Source: a virus | IMG/VR virus record: IMGVR_UViG_3300020573_000037 | Span: 1-24,140 of that record | Direction: 5' to 3' (one strand) | Length of the DNA stretch: 24,140 nucleotides | In this document: positions 9,956-17,730 of the stretch, one piece after another | Numbering within the stretch: position 1 is the first letter of the stretch | Layout of the letters: every line of letters starts with the position of its first letter | Notes under the pieces: model-generated | What the model saw: the letters and a program-made list of their open reading frames with translations, nothing else | Database searches by the model: none | What the model was told of the DNA's origin: nothing | Made by a program: the position numbers and the translations under genes

Positions 9956-11600
9956 TCCTAATCTTCCTAACGAGCAATATCGTCATGCTTTCACACAGCA
10001 TGAGCTGGACGAGTATCTAAAATGTGCCGATGACCCTGTTTATTTTTCCAAAAAGTATATCAAGATCATCAACGTTGACCGTGGTTTGATTCCGTTTGAG
10101 ATGTGGGACTTTCAGGAGCGTATGCTGAATACGTTCCATGAAAATCGTTTCTCTATTTGTAAGTTACCACGTCAGGTCGGTAAGTCAACTACATCGGTCG
10201 CTTATATTCTTCATCAGGTTCTATTCAACGAAAACTTTGTAGTTGCTATTCTAGCTAACCGTGCTCCTACAGCCAGAGAACTACTCCAGAAGCTAAAGCT
10301 GGCTTTTGAGTATCTGCCTATGTTTCTCAAGCAAGGCATCAAAGAGTGGAACAAAGGTTCTATCTATCTCGCCAACGGTTCAAGAGTTCTGGCAGACTCC
10401 ACATCGGGCTCCTCTGTTCGTGGTTTCTCGTTCAACCTAATCTTTCTGGACGAGTTTGCGTTCGTACCTAATAACATTGCCGAAGACTTTTTCAATTCAA
10501 CTTATCCTACTATTTCGTCTGGTAAGACCTCTAAGGTCGTTATCGTTTCTACGCCAAACGGTATGAATTTATTCTATAAGATGTGGACAAAGGCAGTCGA
10601 AAAGTCTAGCACCTATGTGCCAATTGAGATTCACTGGTCCATGGTACCAGGCAGAGACGAAGCGTGGGCCGCAGAGACTATTCGAAACACATCTCAAAGA
10701 CAATTCGATCAAGAGTTTGGCTGTGAGTTCTTGGGTTCGTCTAACACTCTTATCAACGGCGCTAAACTTGCTGCCCTACACTGGAAAGAGCCAATCTATA
10801 AAAACGAGTGTATGGATGTTTTTGAAGATCCTATTCGAAATCATACATATGTTCTATGCGCCGACGTAGCAGAAGGTCAAGGACTGGATTATTCTACATT
10901 CTCCATCTTTGATGTGACGGAAATACCTTACAGACAAGTAGCTAAATATAGAAACAACGAAATAAGTCCAATGCTGCTACCGGCAATAATCTACTCTGCC
11001 GCTACCAGATATAATGAGGCTTTCGTTCTTATTGAAATCAATTCAATCGGACTTCAAGTCGCCGACATTCTACATTATGAACTAAACTATGAAAATCTAC
11101 TAAAGTTCCAGATCAAAGGTAAACAGGGTATGCAGGCATCTGGTGGCTTTGCTGCCGGTAAGAACAAGCTGGCATTTGGTCTAAGAATTACCGCACAGTC
11201 AAAAATGATTGGTTGTGCTAATCTCAAGACGCTGATTGAAAGCGACAAGCTAATACTACATGACGAGGATACGATTACCGAGCTATTCTCATTTTCTGCC
11301 AACAAGAAGACATTTATGGCGGAAGAGGGCTCAAATGACGATTTGGCGATGACACTCGTTCATTTTGGCTGGCTGACAGCACAGAAACTATTTAAAGAAA
11401 CAGTTTCTAATGATATCCGATATGTTCTCCAGAAAGAACAAGCATATTTACAAGATGTTGAAAATGTGCCTTTTGGATTCATTGATAACGGTTTAGATGA
11501 TTATGCGGAGAAAGATGATAATGGTGACCTATGGGTAAGTGGAAGAGAAAGTATGTATCCTTTTGATAGTCTAAACTATGACTGGGATAGCAAACTATAA
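9924..11600 (+). CDS. 17: Large terminase subunit gp17 (packaging ATPase and nuclease)
   Basis: gp17 is the motor that pumps DNA into the prohead through the portal and cuts the concatemer. The N-terminal ATPase has Walker A L-P-R-Q-V-G-K-S-T (residues 81-89), Walker B N-L-I-F-L-D-E-F (171-178) with catalytic Glu177, and motif III V-I-V-S-T-P-N-G (206-213). The C-terminal RNase H-like nuclease shows A-D-V-A-E-G-Q-G-L-D (313-322), L-I-E-I-N-S-I-G (369-376) and N-D-D-L-A-M (471-476), giving a probable acidic triad of Asp314, Glu371 and Asp472 or Asp473. At 558 residues it is somewhat shorter than T4 gp17 (610). No intron or inserted homing endonuclease is seen, although T4-like terminase genes sometimes carry them. 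The start lies inside gp16. Confidence 0.97.
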   Translation: MARTPFSYQNNPNLPNEQYRHAFTQHELDEYLKCADDPVYFSKKYIKIINVDRGLIPFEMWDFQERMLNTFHENRFSICKLPRQVGKSTTSVAYILHQVLFNENFVVAILANRAPTARELLQKLKLAFEYLPMFLKQGIKEWNKGSIYLANGSRVLADSTSGSSVRGFSFNLIFLDEFAFVPNNIAEDFFNSTYPTISSGKTSKVVIVSTPNGMNLFYKMWTKAVEKSSTYVPIEIHWSMVPGRDEAWAAETIRNTSQRQFDQEFGCEFLGSSNTLINGAKLAALHWKEPIYKNECMDVFEDPIRNHTYVLCADVAEGQGLDYSTFSIFDVTEIPYRQVAKYRNNEISPMLLPAIIYSAATRYNEAFVLIEINSIGLQVADILHYELNYENLLKFQIKGKQGMQASGGFAAGKNKLAFGLRITAQSKMIGCANLKTLIESDKLILHDEDTITELFSFSANKKTFMAEEGSNDDLAMTLVHFGWLTAQKLFKETVSNDIRYVLQKEQAYLQDVENVPFGFIDNGLDDYAEKDDNGDLWVSGRESMYPFDSLNYDWDSKL

Positions 11601-11618
11601 TCTGAAAACACTCAAAAC

Positions 11619-11626
11619 AATAAATA
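11619..11626 (+). promoter_or_regulatory. Putative late promoter octamer AATAAATA
   Basis: This variant of the recurring octamer lies in the 75-base gp17-gp18 gap, 49 bases before the sheath start. The distance is longer than at the other sites because a hairpin sits between it and the gene. Confidence 0.45.
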
Positions 11627-11660
11627 GGTTGAGATGGAATAAACAACCATTCTAACCTAT
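11624..11660 (+). promoter_or_regulatory. Leader hairpin before the tail sheath gene
   Basis: Arms 11624-11637 and 11647-11660 pair over 14 positions with one A-C mismatch and two G-U pairs, around a 9-base loop. The hairpin ends just before the AAGGAG of gp18 and has no T-tract, so it is not a standard terminator. It could stabilise the sheath message or mark an RNA-processing site. It overlaps the putative late promoter by three bases. Confidence 0.5.
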
Positions 11661-11675
11661 AAAAAGGAGTAAAAG

Positions 11676-13427
11676 ATGGCATATCAACTTTCCCCTGGAG
11701 TGGCATTTAGCGAAATCGATCTAACGACTATCGTTCCTGCCGCATCCACCACTGAAGGAGCGTTTGCCGGTGATTTTGATTGGGGTCCAGTAAATGAAAT
11801 TAGAACTATTGGTAATGAGCTAGAGCTAGTTCGTTGGTTCGGTAAGCCAACACAGAACAACTTCACATCATTTTTCACTGCCGCAAACTTCCTATCATAC
11901 GGAAATAACCTTAGATTGGTTCGTTCTGCTAATACCGACGTTGCAAGAAACGCTACTACAGGTTCAACAGTTTTGATCATCAAGAATGAAGATGATTACG
12001 AAAACAACTATGTTCTAAATGGCGAATCTGCCACTGTTGCTAACACCATGGGCATGTTTGCCGCCAAGTATCCAGGCGATCTAGGTAACTCACTAAGAGT
12101 TTCTATCTGGGCCGATCAGGATTCAGTAGCATTTGATACTTGGCCTTATAAATCAGTATTTGAGGGTGTGCCAGGAACATCAGCATTTGTCGCATCACAA
12201 GGTGGCGCTAATGACGAAATGCACATTGTTGTTCAAGATCGTCTAGGCAAGTTCTCTGATGGCGTTGCTAATACAATTCTTGAAAGATTCCCATTCGTCT
12301 CTAAGGCAGCCGATGCCAAGAACGACGATGGTTCTTCTAACTTCTATGTTGACGTTATCAATCAGAGATCACAGTATCTTTGGGCGCTACGTCACGCACA
12401 GGACGAGGTTACACAGGTTTCTGAAACATCATCTTGGGGTCTTGCTTCTGCTACACAGAATAACACAGGACATTTTGTCGGAACAGGTTTCGGACAGTCC
12501 AATTCTTCATATACCATGAATCTATTTGGTGGTGTTGTCGGTTCTCCAAACAATGGACAGCTAGAAAGTTCGTATGATCTATTTGTTGATCCAGAAGAGA
12601 CGGATATTTCTCTAGTTATGACTGGCGCACATTCTCAGACAGTTGCAGAGCATGTTCTAGAAGATGTTGTTGGTGTTAGACGAGATTGCGTAGCCTTCAT
12701 TTCTCCAGATATGATGGATGTCGTAGACAATGCTGGTTCCGAAGTTTCCGATATCACTCAGAAGATCAATCTATTTAATTCTTCTTCTTATGGTATCTTC
12801 GATGGTAACTGGAAGAAGCAGTTCGACAAGTATAACAACACCTATCGTTGGGTACCACTAAACGCCGACGTTGCTGGTCTGTGCGCCCGCACTGACTTTG
12901 ATCGTGACCCATGGTTCTCACCAGCAGGTTTCAATCGTGGTCAGATCAAAAATGTTACAAAACTTGCTTGGAACCCAAACAAGGCACAGAGAGACGATCT
13001 ATATAAGGCAAACATCAATCCTGTTGTTTCTTTCAGAGGCGAGGGAACTGTTCTATATGGTGATAAGACCATGCAGCGCAAGCCTTCCGCATTTGATCGT
13101 ATCAATGTTCGTCGCTTGTTCATTGTTCTAGAAAAGACAATTACAAGAGCAGCCAAGTATTCTCTATTCGAGTTCAACGATGAGTTCACCAGAGCCCAGT
13201 TCGTTGCTCTAGTAGAACCATATCTAAGAGACGTAAAAGGTCGTCGTGGTATCTTTGATTTCAAGGTCGTTTGTGACACAACAAACAATACACCAGAAGT
13301 TATCGACCGCAACGAATTTAGAGGAGATATCTATATCAAGCCAGCGAGAGCTATCAATTTTATCCAACTTAACTTTGTTGCTGTTCGCACCGGTGTTGCC
13401 TTCTCCGAAATTGTTGGCCAGTTCTAA
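11676..13427 (+). CDS. 18: Contractile tail sheath protein gp18
   Basis: gp18 polymerises around the tail tube and contracts to drive the tube through the host envelope. The 583-residue protein begins L-S-P-G-V-A-F-S-E-I-D, the usual opening of phage sheath proteins, followed by A-S-T-T-E-G-A-F-A-G-D-F-D-W-G-P-V. The C-terminal part has the conserved sheath core with V-R-R-L-F-I-V-L-E-K-T-I, F-E-F-N-D-E-F-T-R and I-Y-I-K-P-A-R-A-I-N-F-I. It is shorter than T4 gp18 (659), mostly in the variable protruding middle domains. A strong AAGGAG lies 6 bases before the ATG, fitting a very abundant protein, and a hairpin and late-promoter-like octamer lie upstream. Confidence 0.97.
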   Translation: MAYQLSPGVAFSEIDLTTIVPAASTTEGAFAGDFDWGPVNEIRTIGNELELVRWFGKPTQNNFTSFFTAANFLSYGNNLRLVRSANTDVARNATTGSTVLIIKNEDDYENNYVLNGESATVANTMGMFAAKYPGDLGNSLRVSIWADQDSVAFDTWPYKSVFEGVPGTSAFVASQGGANDEMHIVVQDRLGKFSDGVANTILERFPFVSKAADAKNDDGSSNFYVDVINQRSQYLWALRHAQDEVTQVSETSSWGLASATQNNTGHFVGTGFGQSNSSYTMNLFGGVVGSPNNGQLESSYDLFVDPEETDISLVMTGAHSQTVAEHVLEDVVGVRRDCVAFISPDMMDVVDNAGSEVSDITQKINLFNSSSYGIFDGNWKKQFDKYNNTYRWVPLNADVAGLCARTDFDRDPWFSPAGFNRGQIKNVTKLAWNPNKAQRDDLYKANINPVVSFRGEGTVLYGDKTMQRKPSAFDRINVRRLFIVLEKTITRAAKYSLFEFNDEFTRAQFVALVEPYLRDVKGRRGIFDFKVVCDTTNNTPEVIDRNEFRGDIYIKPARAINFIQLNFVAVRTGVAFSEIVGQF

Positions 13428-13433
13428 TAAATA
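13426..13433 (+). promoter_or_regulatory. Putative late promoter octamer AATAAATA
   Basis: The octamer overlaps the gp18 stop codon and lies 21 bases before the gp19 start. It would allow extra transcription of the tail tube gene. Confidence 0.45.
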
Positions 13434-13454
13434 AAGGAAAAGGAGTTTAAACAA

Positions 13455-14012
13455 ATGCCATTCAACGTTGACACATTTAGAGCAAGTCTAGTTGATGACG
13501 GTGCAAGAGCCAGTCTCTTTGAAGTAATGATGACGCTGCCCCCAATTTTGGGAGCAGCACCTCTAAGCCCAGATATTATCTTTAAGGCTAGAGCAACATC
13601 GCTACCAGGAGATTCGATGTCTTCCATCGAAGTTCCATATTTTGGACGCACAATTAAGGTTGCTGGTACCAGAACATTCCCAGACTGGTCATTTCAGGTT
13701 ATCAATGATGAAAACTTCACCATTCGTAACAATCTAGAAATCTGGCTAAGTAATATCAACTCACACGTAGGTAATCTTCGTAATCCTGCTGCAAGAGCTG
13801 GTGTCGCCTATCAGTCACAAGCTATGGTAACACAGTTTGCCAAGACTGGCGAGATTATCAAGCAGTATAAGATTTATGGAGCATTCCCTGTTGATGTTGC
13901 CGCAATCGATCTAGATTGGGCATCAGGTGATCAGATTGAGGAATATGGTGTTACATTCGCTTATCAGTGGTGGGAATCTCTATTCCCAATTCCAACAACT
14001 GACGGTGTATAA
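13455..14012 (+). CDS. 19: Tail tube protein gp19
   Basis: gp19 stacks in hexameric rings to form the inner tail tube through which DNA leaves. The 185-residue length is near T4 gp19 (163). Recognisable features are F-K-A-R-A-T-S-L-P-G-D (residues 45-55), V-P-Y-F-G-R-T-I-K-V-A-G-T-R-T-F-P-D-W (60-78) and the C-terminal W-A-S-G-D-Q-I-E-E-Y-G-V-T-F-A-Y-Q-W-W segment typical of the gp19 fold. Position directly after the sheath gene is conserved. AGGAG lies 9 bases before the ATG. An inverted repeat follows the stop codon. Confidence 0.97.
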   Translation: MPFNVDTFRASLVDDGARASLFEVMMTLPPILGAAPLSPDIIFKARATSLPGDSMSSIEVPYFGRTIKVAGTRTFPDWSFQVINDENFTIRNNLEIWLSNINSHVGNLRNPAARAGVAYQSQAMVTQFAKTGEIIKQYKIYGAFPVDVAAIDLDWASGDQIEEYGVTFAYQWWESLFPIPTTDGV

Positions 14013-14028
14013 TACTATATAATTTATA

Positions 14029-14055
14029 GCCTACGGGGATTCAGTTCCCGTAGGC
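14029..14055 (+). terminator. Hairpin between tail tube and portal genes (weak terminator or processing site)
   Basis: Perfect 9-base arms, GCCTACGGG and CCCGTAGGC, enclose a 9-base loop in the 63-base gap between gp19 and gp20. Only a few T follow the stem, so intrinsic termination would be weak. It sits at the border between tail and head genes. Confidence 0.5.
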
Positions 14056-14075
14056 CTTCATAAAAGGATAATCTA

Positions 14076-15932
14076 GTGAAATTATTTGGTTTTCAGATCG
14101 GTGCTGATAAGATTGATCCTCGTTTAGAAGATCAACAAAGACAGAAAACATTTACTCTGCCCGAAAACAACGACGGTGCGGTAACGGTTGCTGGCGCTGG
14201 TTACTATGGAACATATGTTGATCTTGATGGTACATTTAGAAATGAAGCCCAACTAATCACAAAGTATAGAGAATTATCCATTCAACCTGAAATGGAATCT
14301 GCTATTGATGAAATCGTAAACGAGGCAATTGTAGTAGAAGATTCTGGTACCTCCGTAGAAATCAATCTAGATGATGTCAAACTTACCCCACAACTAAAGA
14401 AGCGCATTGAGGATGAGTTCAACTATATCCTCAAGTTGATGAACTTTGGTAATATGGGACATGATGTGTTTCGTCGTTGGTATATTGACGGAAGACTTTT
14501 TTATCATGTAGTTATTGACGAAGCATTACCTGCCGCTGGTATTCAAGAGATAAGATATATCGACCCACGCCGTATTCGTAAGATCCGTGAAATTCAAAAG
14601 ATGCGTGATCCAAATACAGGCGTTGAACTAATCAAAAGACAAATTGAGTATTACCTCTATAACGAAAGAGGAATGATTGGCTCTGGTACAAATCTAGGTG
14701 CCAAGATTGCCGCCGATTCTGTCGTCAATGTCAATTCAGGTATCATGGATCCAAAGCAGACCATGGTGCTTTCTTACCTACACAAAGCAATCAAGCCATT
14801 CAACAATCTAAGAATGGTTGAAGATGCTACCGTTATCTATCGTCTATCAAGAGCGCCAGAGCGCCGTGTATTCTATATTGACGTTGGTAACATGCCAACA
14901 GTCAAAGCGGAACAGTATGTTCGTGATATTATGGTCAAGTATCGTAATAAACTAGTTTACGATTCCAATACTGGTGAAATCAAAGATGACCGTAAGCATC
15001 TATCAATGCTAGAAGATTTCTGGCTACCACGCCGTGAAGGTTCTAAAGGAACAGAAATCTCCACACTAGAGGGCGCACGCAATCTAGGTGAAATGGAAGA
15101 TGTTAAGTATTTCCAGACAAAACTATACAAGGCTCTTGGTGTTCCTGTATCACGTATGGAACAGAGTCCAGGCTTTACACTAGGCCGCACCACAGAGATT
15201 ACAAGAGACGAACTAAAGTTCAATAAGTTCGTTACCAGACTTCGTAATAAATTCTCCACACTATTCGATGAACTCCTTCGTATTCAGTTGGTATTGAAAA
15301 AGGTTTGTACCGACGAAGAATGGAAAGAAATCAAAGAAGATATCTGGTACGACTATAAGAAAGACAATAACTTTGACGAACTAAAGGAAGCAGAACTCCT
15401 AAATCTTCGTCTGGACACACTAATCAAAGTTGATCCATTTGTTGGTAGATATTATTCTATGATGTGGGTTCGTAAGAACATTCTTCAACAGTCCGAAGAT
15501 GATATTGAAGAAATCAACGCACAGATGGAACAAGAGAATGCTATTCTGGCGCAACAGCAACAGCAACAGGCTATTGCGGATCAGGAGGCGCAGCAAGCAC
15601 AACAACAACAAGATATGCAGAATCAAATTGCATTTGGCGCACAACAACAAATTGCACAAGCACAAGTTGATAAGGAAGTCGAGAAGATTACTGGACCAGA
15701 TGAAGGTCCAGGTAAAGCAGAAGTTTCGGGTCGTGATCATGAGTCCAAGATGATGGATAAGAAGATCAAGTTGGCACAGATTCAGTCAAAGAAATCAGCA
15801 CCAGCTAAAAAGTCTGTTGTCAAGGAAGCAAGAGAAATGGGACTAACATATGTTGGTTCTAACAGATATGCCAATACCGATGGTGAAGTAACACATCTCA
15901 ATGAAAATGGCGAACTTGTTCCTATCAACTAA
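14076..15932 (+). CDS. 20: Portal vertex protein gp20 (GTG start)
   Basis: gp20 forms the dodecameric portal that nucleates head assembly and serves as the DNA channel. Family features are F-R-N-E-A-Q-L-I-T-K-Y-R-E-L (residues 52-65), A-I-D-E-I-V-N-E-A-I-V, Y-I-D-P-R-R-I-R-K-I-R and the D-F-W-L-P-R-R-E-G-S-K-G-T-E-I-S-T-L block. At 618 residues it exceeds T4 gp20 (524). The extra length is a Gln-rich stretch (about 490-530), a charged Lys-rich linker, and an end module with A-R-E-M-G-L-T-Y-V-G-S-N-R-Y-A and H-L-N-E-N-G-E-L-V. The start is GTG with AAGGA 7 bases upstream; the first in-frame ATG lies inside the conserved domain and is too late. Confidence 0.96.
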   Translation: MKLFGFQIGADKIDPRLEDQQRQKTFTLPENNDGAVTVAGAGYYGTYVDLDGTFRNEAQLITKYRELSIQPEMESAIDEIVNEAIVVEDSGTSVEINLDDVKLTPQLKKRIEDEFNYILKLMNFGNMGHDVFRRWYIDGRLFYHVVIDEALPAAGIQEIRYIDPRRIRKIREIQKMRDPNTGVELIKRQIEYYLYNERGMIGSGTNLGAKIAADSVVNVNSGIMDPKQTMVLSYLHKAIKPFNNLRMVEDATVIYRLSRAPERRVFYIDVGNMPTVKAEQYVRDIMVKYRNKLVYDSNTGEIKDDRKHLSMLEDFWLPRREGSKGTEISTLEGARNLGEMEDVKYFQTKLYKALGVPVSRMEQSPGFTLGRTTEITRDELKFNKFVTRLRNKFSTLFDELLRIQLVLKKVCTDEEWKEIKEDIWYDYKKDNNFDELKEAELLNLRLDTLIKVDPFVGRYYSMMWVRKNILQQSEDDIEEINAQMEQENAILAQQQQQQAIADQEAQQAQQQQDMQNQIAFGAQQQIAQAQVDKEVEKITGPDEGPGKAEVSGRDHESKMMDKKIKLAQIQSKKSAPAKKSVVKEAREMGLTYVGSNRYANTDGEVTHLNENGELVPIN

Positions 15933-15935
15933 ATA
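15928..15935 (+). promoter_or_regulatory. Putative late promoter octamer ACTAAATA
   Basis: The octamer overlaps the gp20 stop codon and lies 18 bases before the TTG start of the core cassette. It may launch a transcript for the whole cassette. Confidence 0.5.
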
Positions 15936-15953
15936 ATAAAAAAGGATTTCCAT

Positions 15954-17720
15954 TTGTCTCTCAAAAGCGTCAAAACACTAACTGCGGCTCAACTGGCAAA
16001 GAAGTGGAATATGTCTCTTGATGAAGTAAAGAGACTTATTGCTCAAGGTGCTGCCGTTGAGAAAGAGCATACAGATAGTCGTAAAGATGCCTTAGAGATT
16101 GCTAGAGACCATCTTTCAGAGAGACCAGATTATTATAAGAAACTAGCAAAGCTAGAAAAGACAAAGATTACAAAAGAAGGTATGTCTACCGAACCTGAAA
16201 GAGATAGTGAGACTATCGGAGATTATACAGGTTCATCCAGAAAAGTTATGAAGGTGGATGAAGTAAAGATTCCGCCTAAAGTTAAAAAAGCAGTCGCTAC
16301 AGGAATGACTTTTGCCAACTTAGCAACATTAGGTCAAGTTGCTGGTGATGCTGCCGAAGGACGTAAGGGATCCGATCCAAAGAGAGGATTAGTAGCAGCA
16401 ACATCTACATTACCTGGCCCAGTTGGTTGGGGTGCTACAGGTCTAAACTATACTATCAAAGGTTATGATAAGGCTAGAGAGCATCTAAGGGCAAAGGTAA
16501 AGCAGATGAAGGAAGAACAGATTGACGAAATCTCCGCAGAACTAGTCGGCAAGGTTTCTAACGCTCGGTTCAGACAAGGCAAAGCGCCAAGCAAGACACT
16601 ATCCCATGCTATCAATAAGAAGTTTATTGAAAGCGGCAAGAAAAAAGAAGATAAAAAAGAAATCAAAGAAGTTGCTATGGCAATGCCACCAGCAGTTCAG
16701 CCACCTGCCGTTGTTGGTCAGCAAGTTCCTGGTGTAAAAAGACAGGCACCTAGACCAACAGAAACATCTGGTAGAACAGGTGGAAGAATGGCAGGTCAAA
16801 GTGGTTCAATGTCTGCTAGACCTAATGTCAAGGTAAGTTCTGGTGTTCAGCCTTCTATTGAGAGATCCTGGTCAAGATCAGGAACAAGTAGAATGGGCAC
16901 AGGTGGTGGTAGCATGTCAGCTTCACCAACAAAAGTAGGAACATCTTTTTCACAAGGTGGTGTCAATGTCGGTAAGGCAATGGGCGCCTCAAGACAGACA
17001 AGTCCAGTTGTAAAAGGCATGACAACCGCTGGTAGAGACGCAGCTTCTATGGTTGCTAAGGCAGCACCAGCCGCATCTCGCATCGCAGGAACCGCACTAA
17101 GAGTAGCTGGTGGTCCAGCAGCTACAGCCGCTGCCGCAGTTATGTCACCAACACCAGCAGGCGCAGGTGAGGACGAAAAGAAAAGACAAGATACACTAAA
17201 GAGTTATAATCCTTACAAGGCTCAAGGTCGTTCTATTGCTGATTATGAAAAGCAGGTTCTTTCTCCATCAAAAGAAAAGACAAATACAACATCTGCACAA
17301 GGAAGCACAAAGAATGTTGAACCTGTAAAGGGAGCATCTATCAATCCTGATCGTTCTCCTAAGGTTGACGCACCGACTCCACCAAGTCGTCCAGATTACT
17401 TTACAAGAGGACAAGCATTCCAGGCAGCCCGTTCTGAAACAGGCGGAGCTGGTGGTAAGTTCTCTTATGGTGGTAGCGAGTATCAAACAAATGTCAAGGG
17501 TGAGCCTTATGCAGCTAAACCAAAACAAACAAGCGTCACAGACATGAAAGAGGAAACTAAAATGGATACCAAAGAACTTATCAACGAAGCACTTGATGAC
17601 ATTCTAGACAACAATCTAGTAAATATGAAAGAGAACTTTCTTGCTGCTCTTCAAGAAAAGGCAATGGAACGCCTTGAAGAAAAGAAGAAAGAAATCGCTT
17701 CTAACTACTTTGCCCAGTAA
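15954..17720 (+). CDS. Chimeric prohead core protein: N-terminal modules fused to a gp67-like C-terminus
   Basis: The start is TTG with AAAAGGA 7 bases upstream; the first in-frame ATG would cut the first domain. Residues about 8-68 contain G-A-A-V-E-K-E-H-T-D and A-L-E-I-A-R-D-H-L, then P-D-Y-Y-K-K-L, which I recall as the DUF5661 pattern. Residues 188-232 form an E-Q-I-D-E-I-S module followed by A-E-L-V-G-K-V and Lys-rich sequence. Residues about 240-340 are Gly/Ser/Pro/Arg-rich and low in complexity, and about 345-400 are Ala-rich. Residues 537-588 resemble T4 gp67, the small prohead core protein, and contain a possible gp21 site (I-N-E before Ala546). Its place between portal and protease matches T4 genes 67/68. 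I infer that the gp67-like end anchors the protein in the prohead core. The function of the N-terminal part is unknown. Confidence 0.85.
   Translation: MSLKSVKTLTAAQLAKKWNMSLDEVKRLIAQGAAVEKEHTDSRKDALEIARDHLSERPDYYKKLAKLEKTKITKEGMSTEPERDSETIGDYTGSSRKVMKVDEVKIPPKVKKAVATGMTFANLATLGQVAGDAAEGRKGSDPKRGLVAATSTLPGPVGWGATGLNYTIKGYDKAREHLRAKVKQMKEEQIDEISAELVGKVSNARFRQGKAPSKTLSHAINKKFIESGKKKEDKKEIKEVAMAMPPAVQPPAVVGQQVPGVKRQAPRPTETSGRTGGRMAGQSGSMSARPNVKVSSGVQPSIERSWSRSGTSRMGTGGGSMSASPTKVGTSFSQGGVNVGKAMGASRQTSPVVKGMTTAGRDAASMVAKAAPAASRIAGTALRVAGGPAATAAAAVMSPTPAGAGEDEKKRQDTLKSYNPYKAQGRSIADYEKQVLSPSKEKTNTTSAQGSTKNVEPVKGASINPDRSPKVDAPTPPSRPDYFTRGQAFQAARSETGGAGGKFSYGGSEYQTNVKGEPYAAKPKQTSVTDMKEETKMDTKELINEALDDILDNNLVNMKENFLAALQEKAMERLEEKKKEIASNYFAQ
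17551..17564 (+). promoter_or_regulatory. Internal ribosome-binding site identical to that of gp23
   Basis: The 14 bases AGGAAACTAAAATG, including the ATG, are identical to 22702-22715 at the start of the major capsid gene. Here they lie inside the long frame, directly before the gp67-like module. Confidence 0.55.
17562..17720 (+). CDS. 67: Nested gp67-like prohead core protein (possible internal start product, 52 aa)
   Basis: An in-frame ATG at codon 537 of the 588-residue gene is preceded by the same ribosome-binding sequence that serves gp23. The 52-residue product has the gp67 layout: L-I-N-E-A-L-D-D-I-L, an amphipathic helix, then L-E-E-K-K-K-E-I-A and a short end. T4 gp67 is 80 residues and has an acidic tail that is missing here. 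Residues 550-583 of the long protein align without gaps to residues 9-42 of the product at 19724 (11 of 34 identical by my count). Whether the short form is made, and whether it is a remnant of an older separate gene, is inference. Confidence 0.45.
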   Translation: MDTKELINEALDDILDNNLVNMKENFLAALQEKAMERLEEKKKEIASNYFAQ

Positions 17721-17730
17721 GGATTAGATT

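Noticed and set aside
9924-11600. Intron or homing endonuclease in the terminase gene
   Set aside because: All ATPase and nuclease motifs are present in order in one uninterrupted frame of normal length.
14008-14023. Two TATAAT hexamers between gp19 and gp20 as sigma70-type promoters
   Set aside because: No convincing -35 element, one overlaps the gp19 stop codon, and AT-rich intergenic DNA makes such hexamers common. A weak promoter cannot be excluded.
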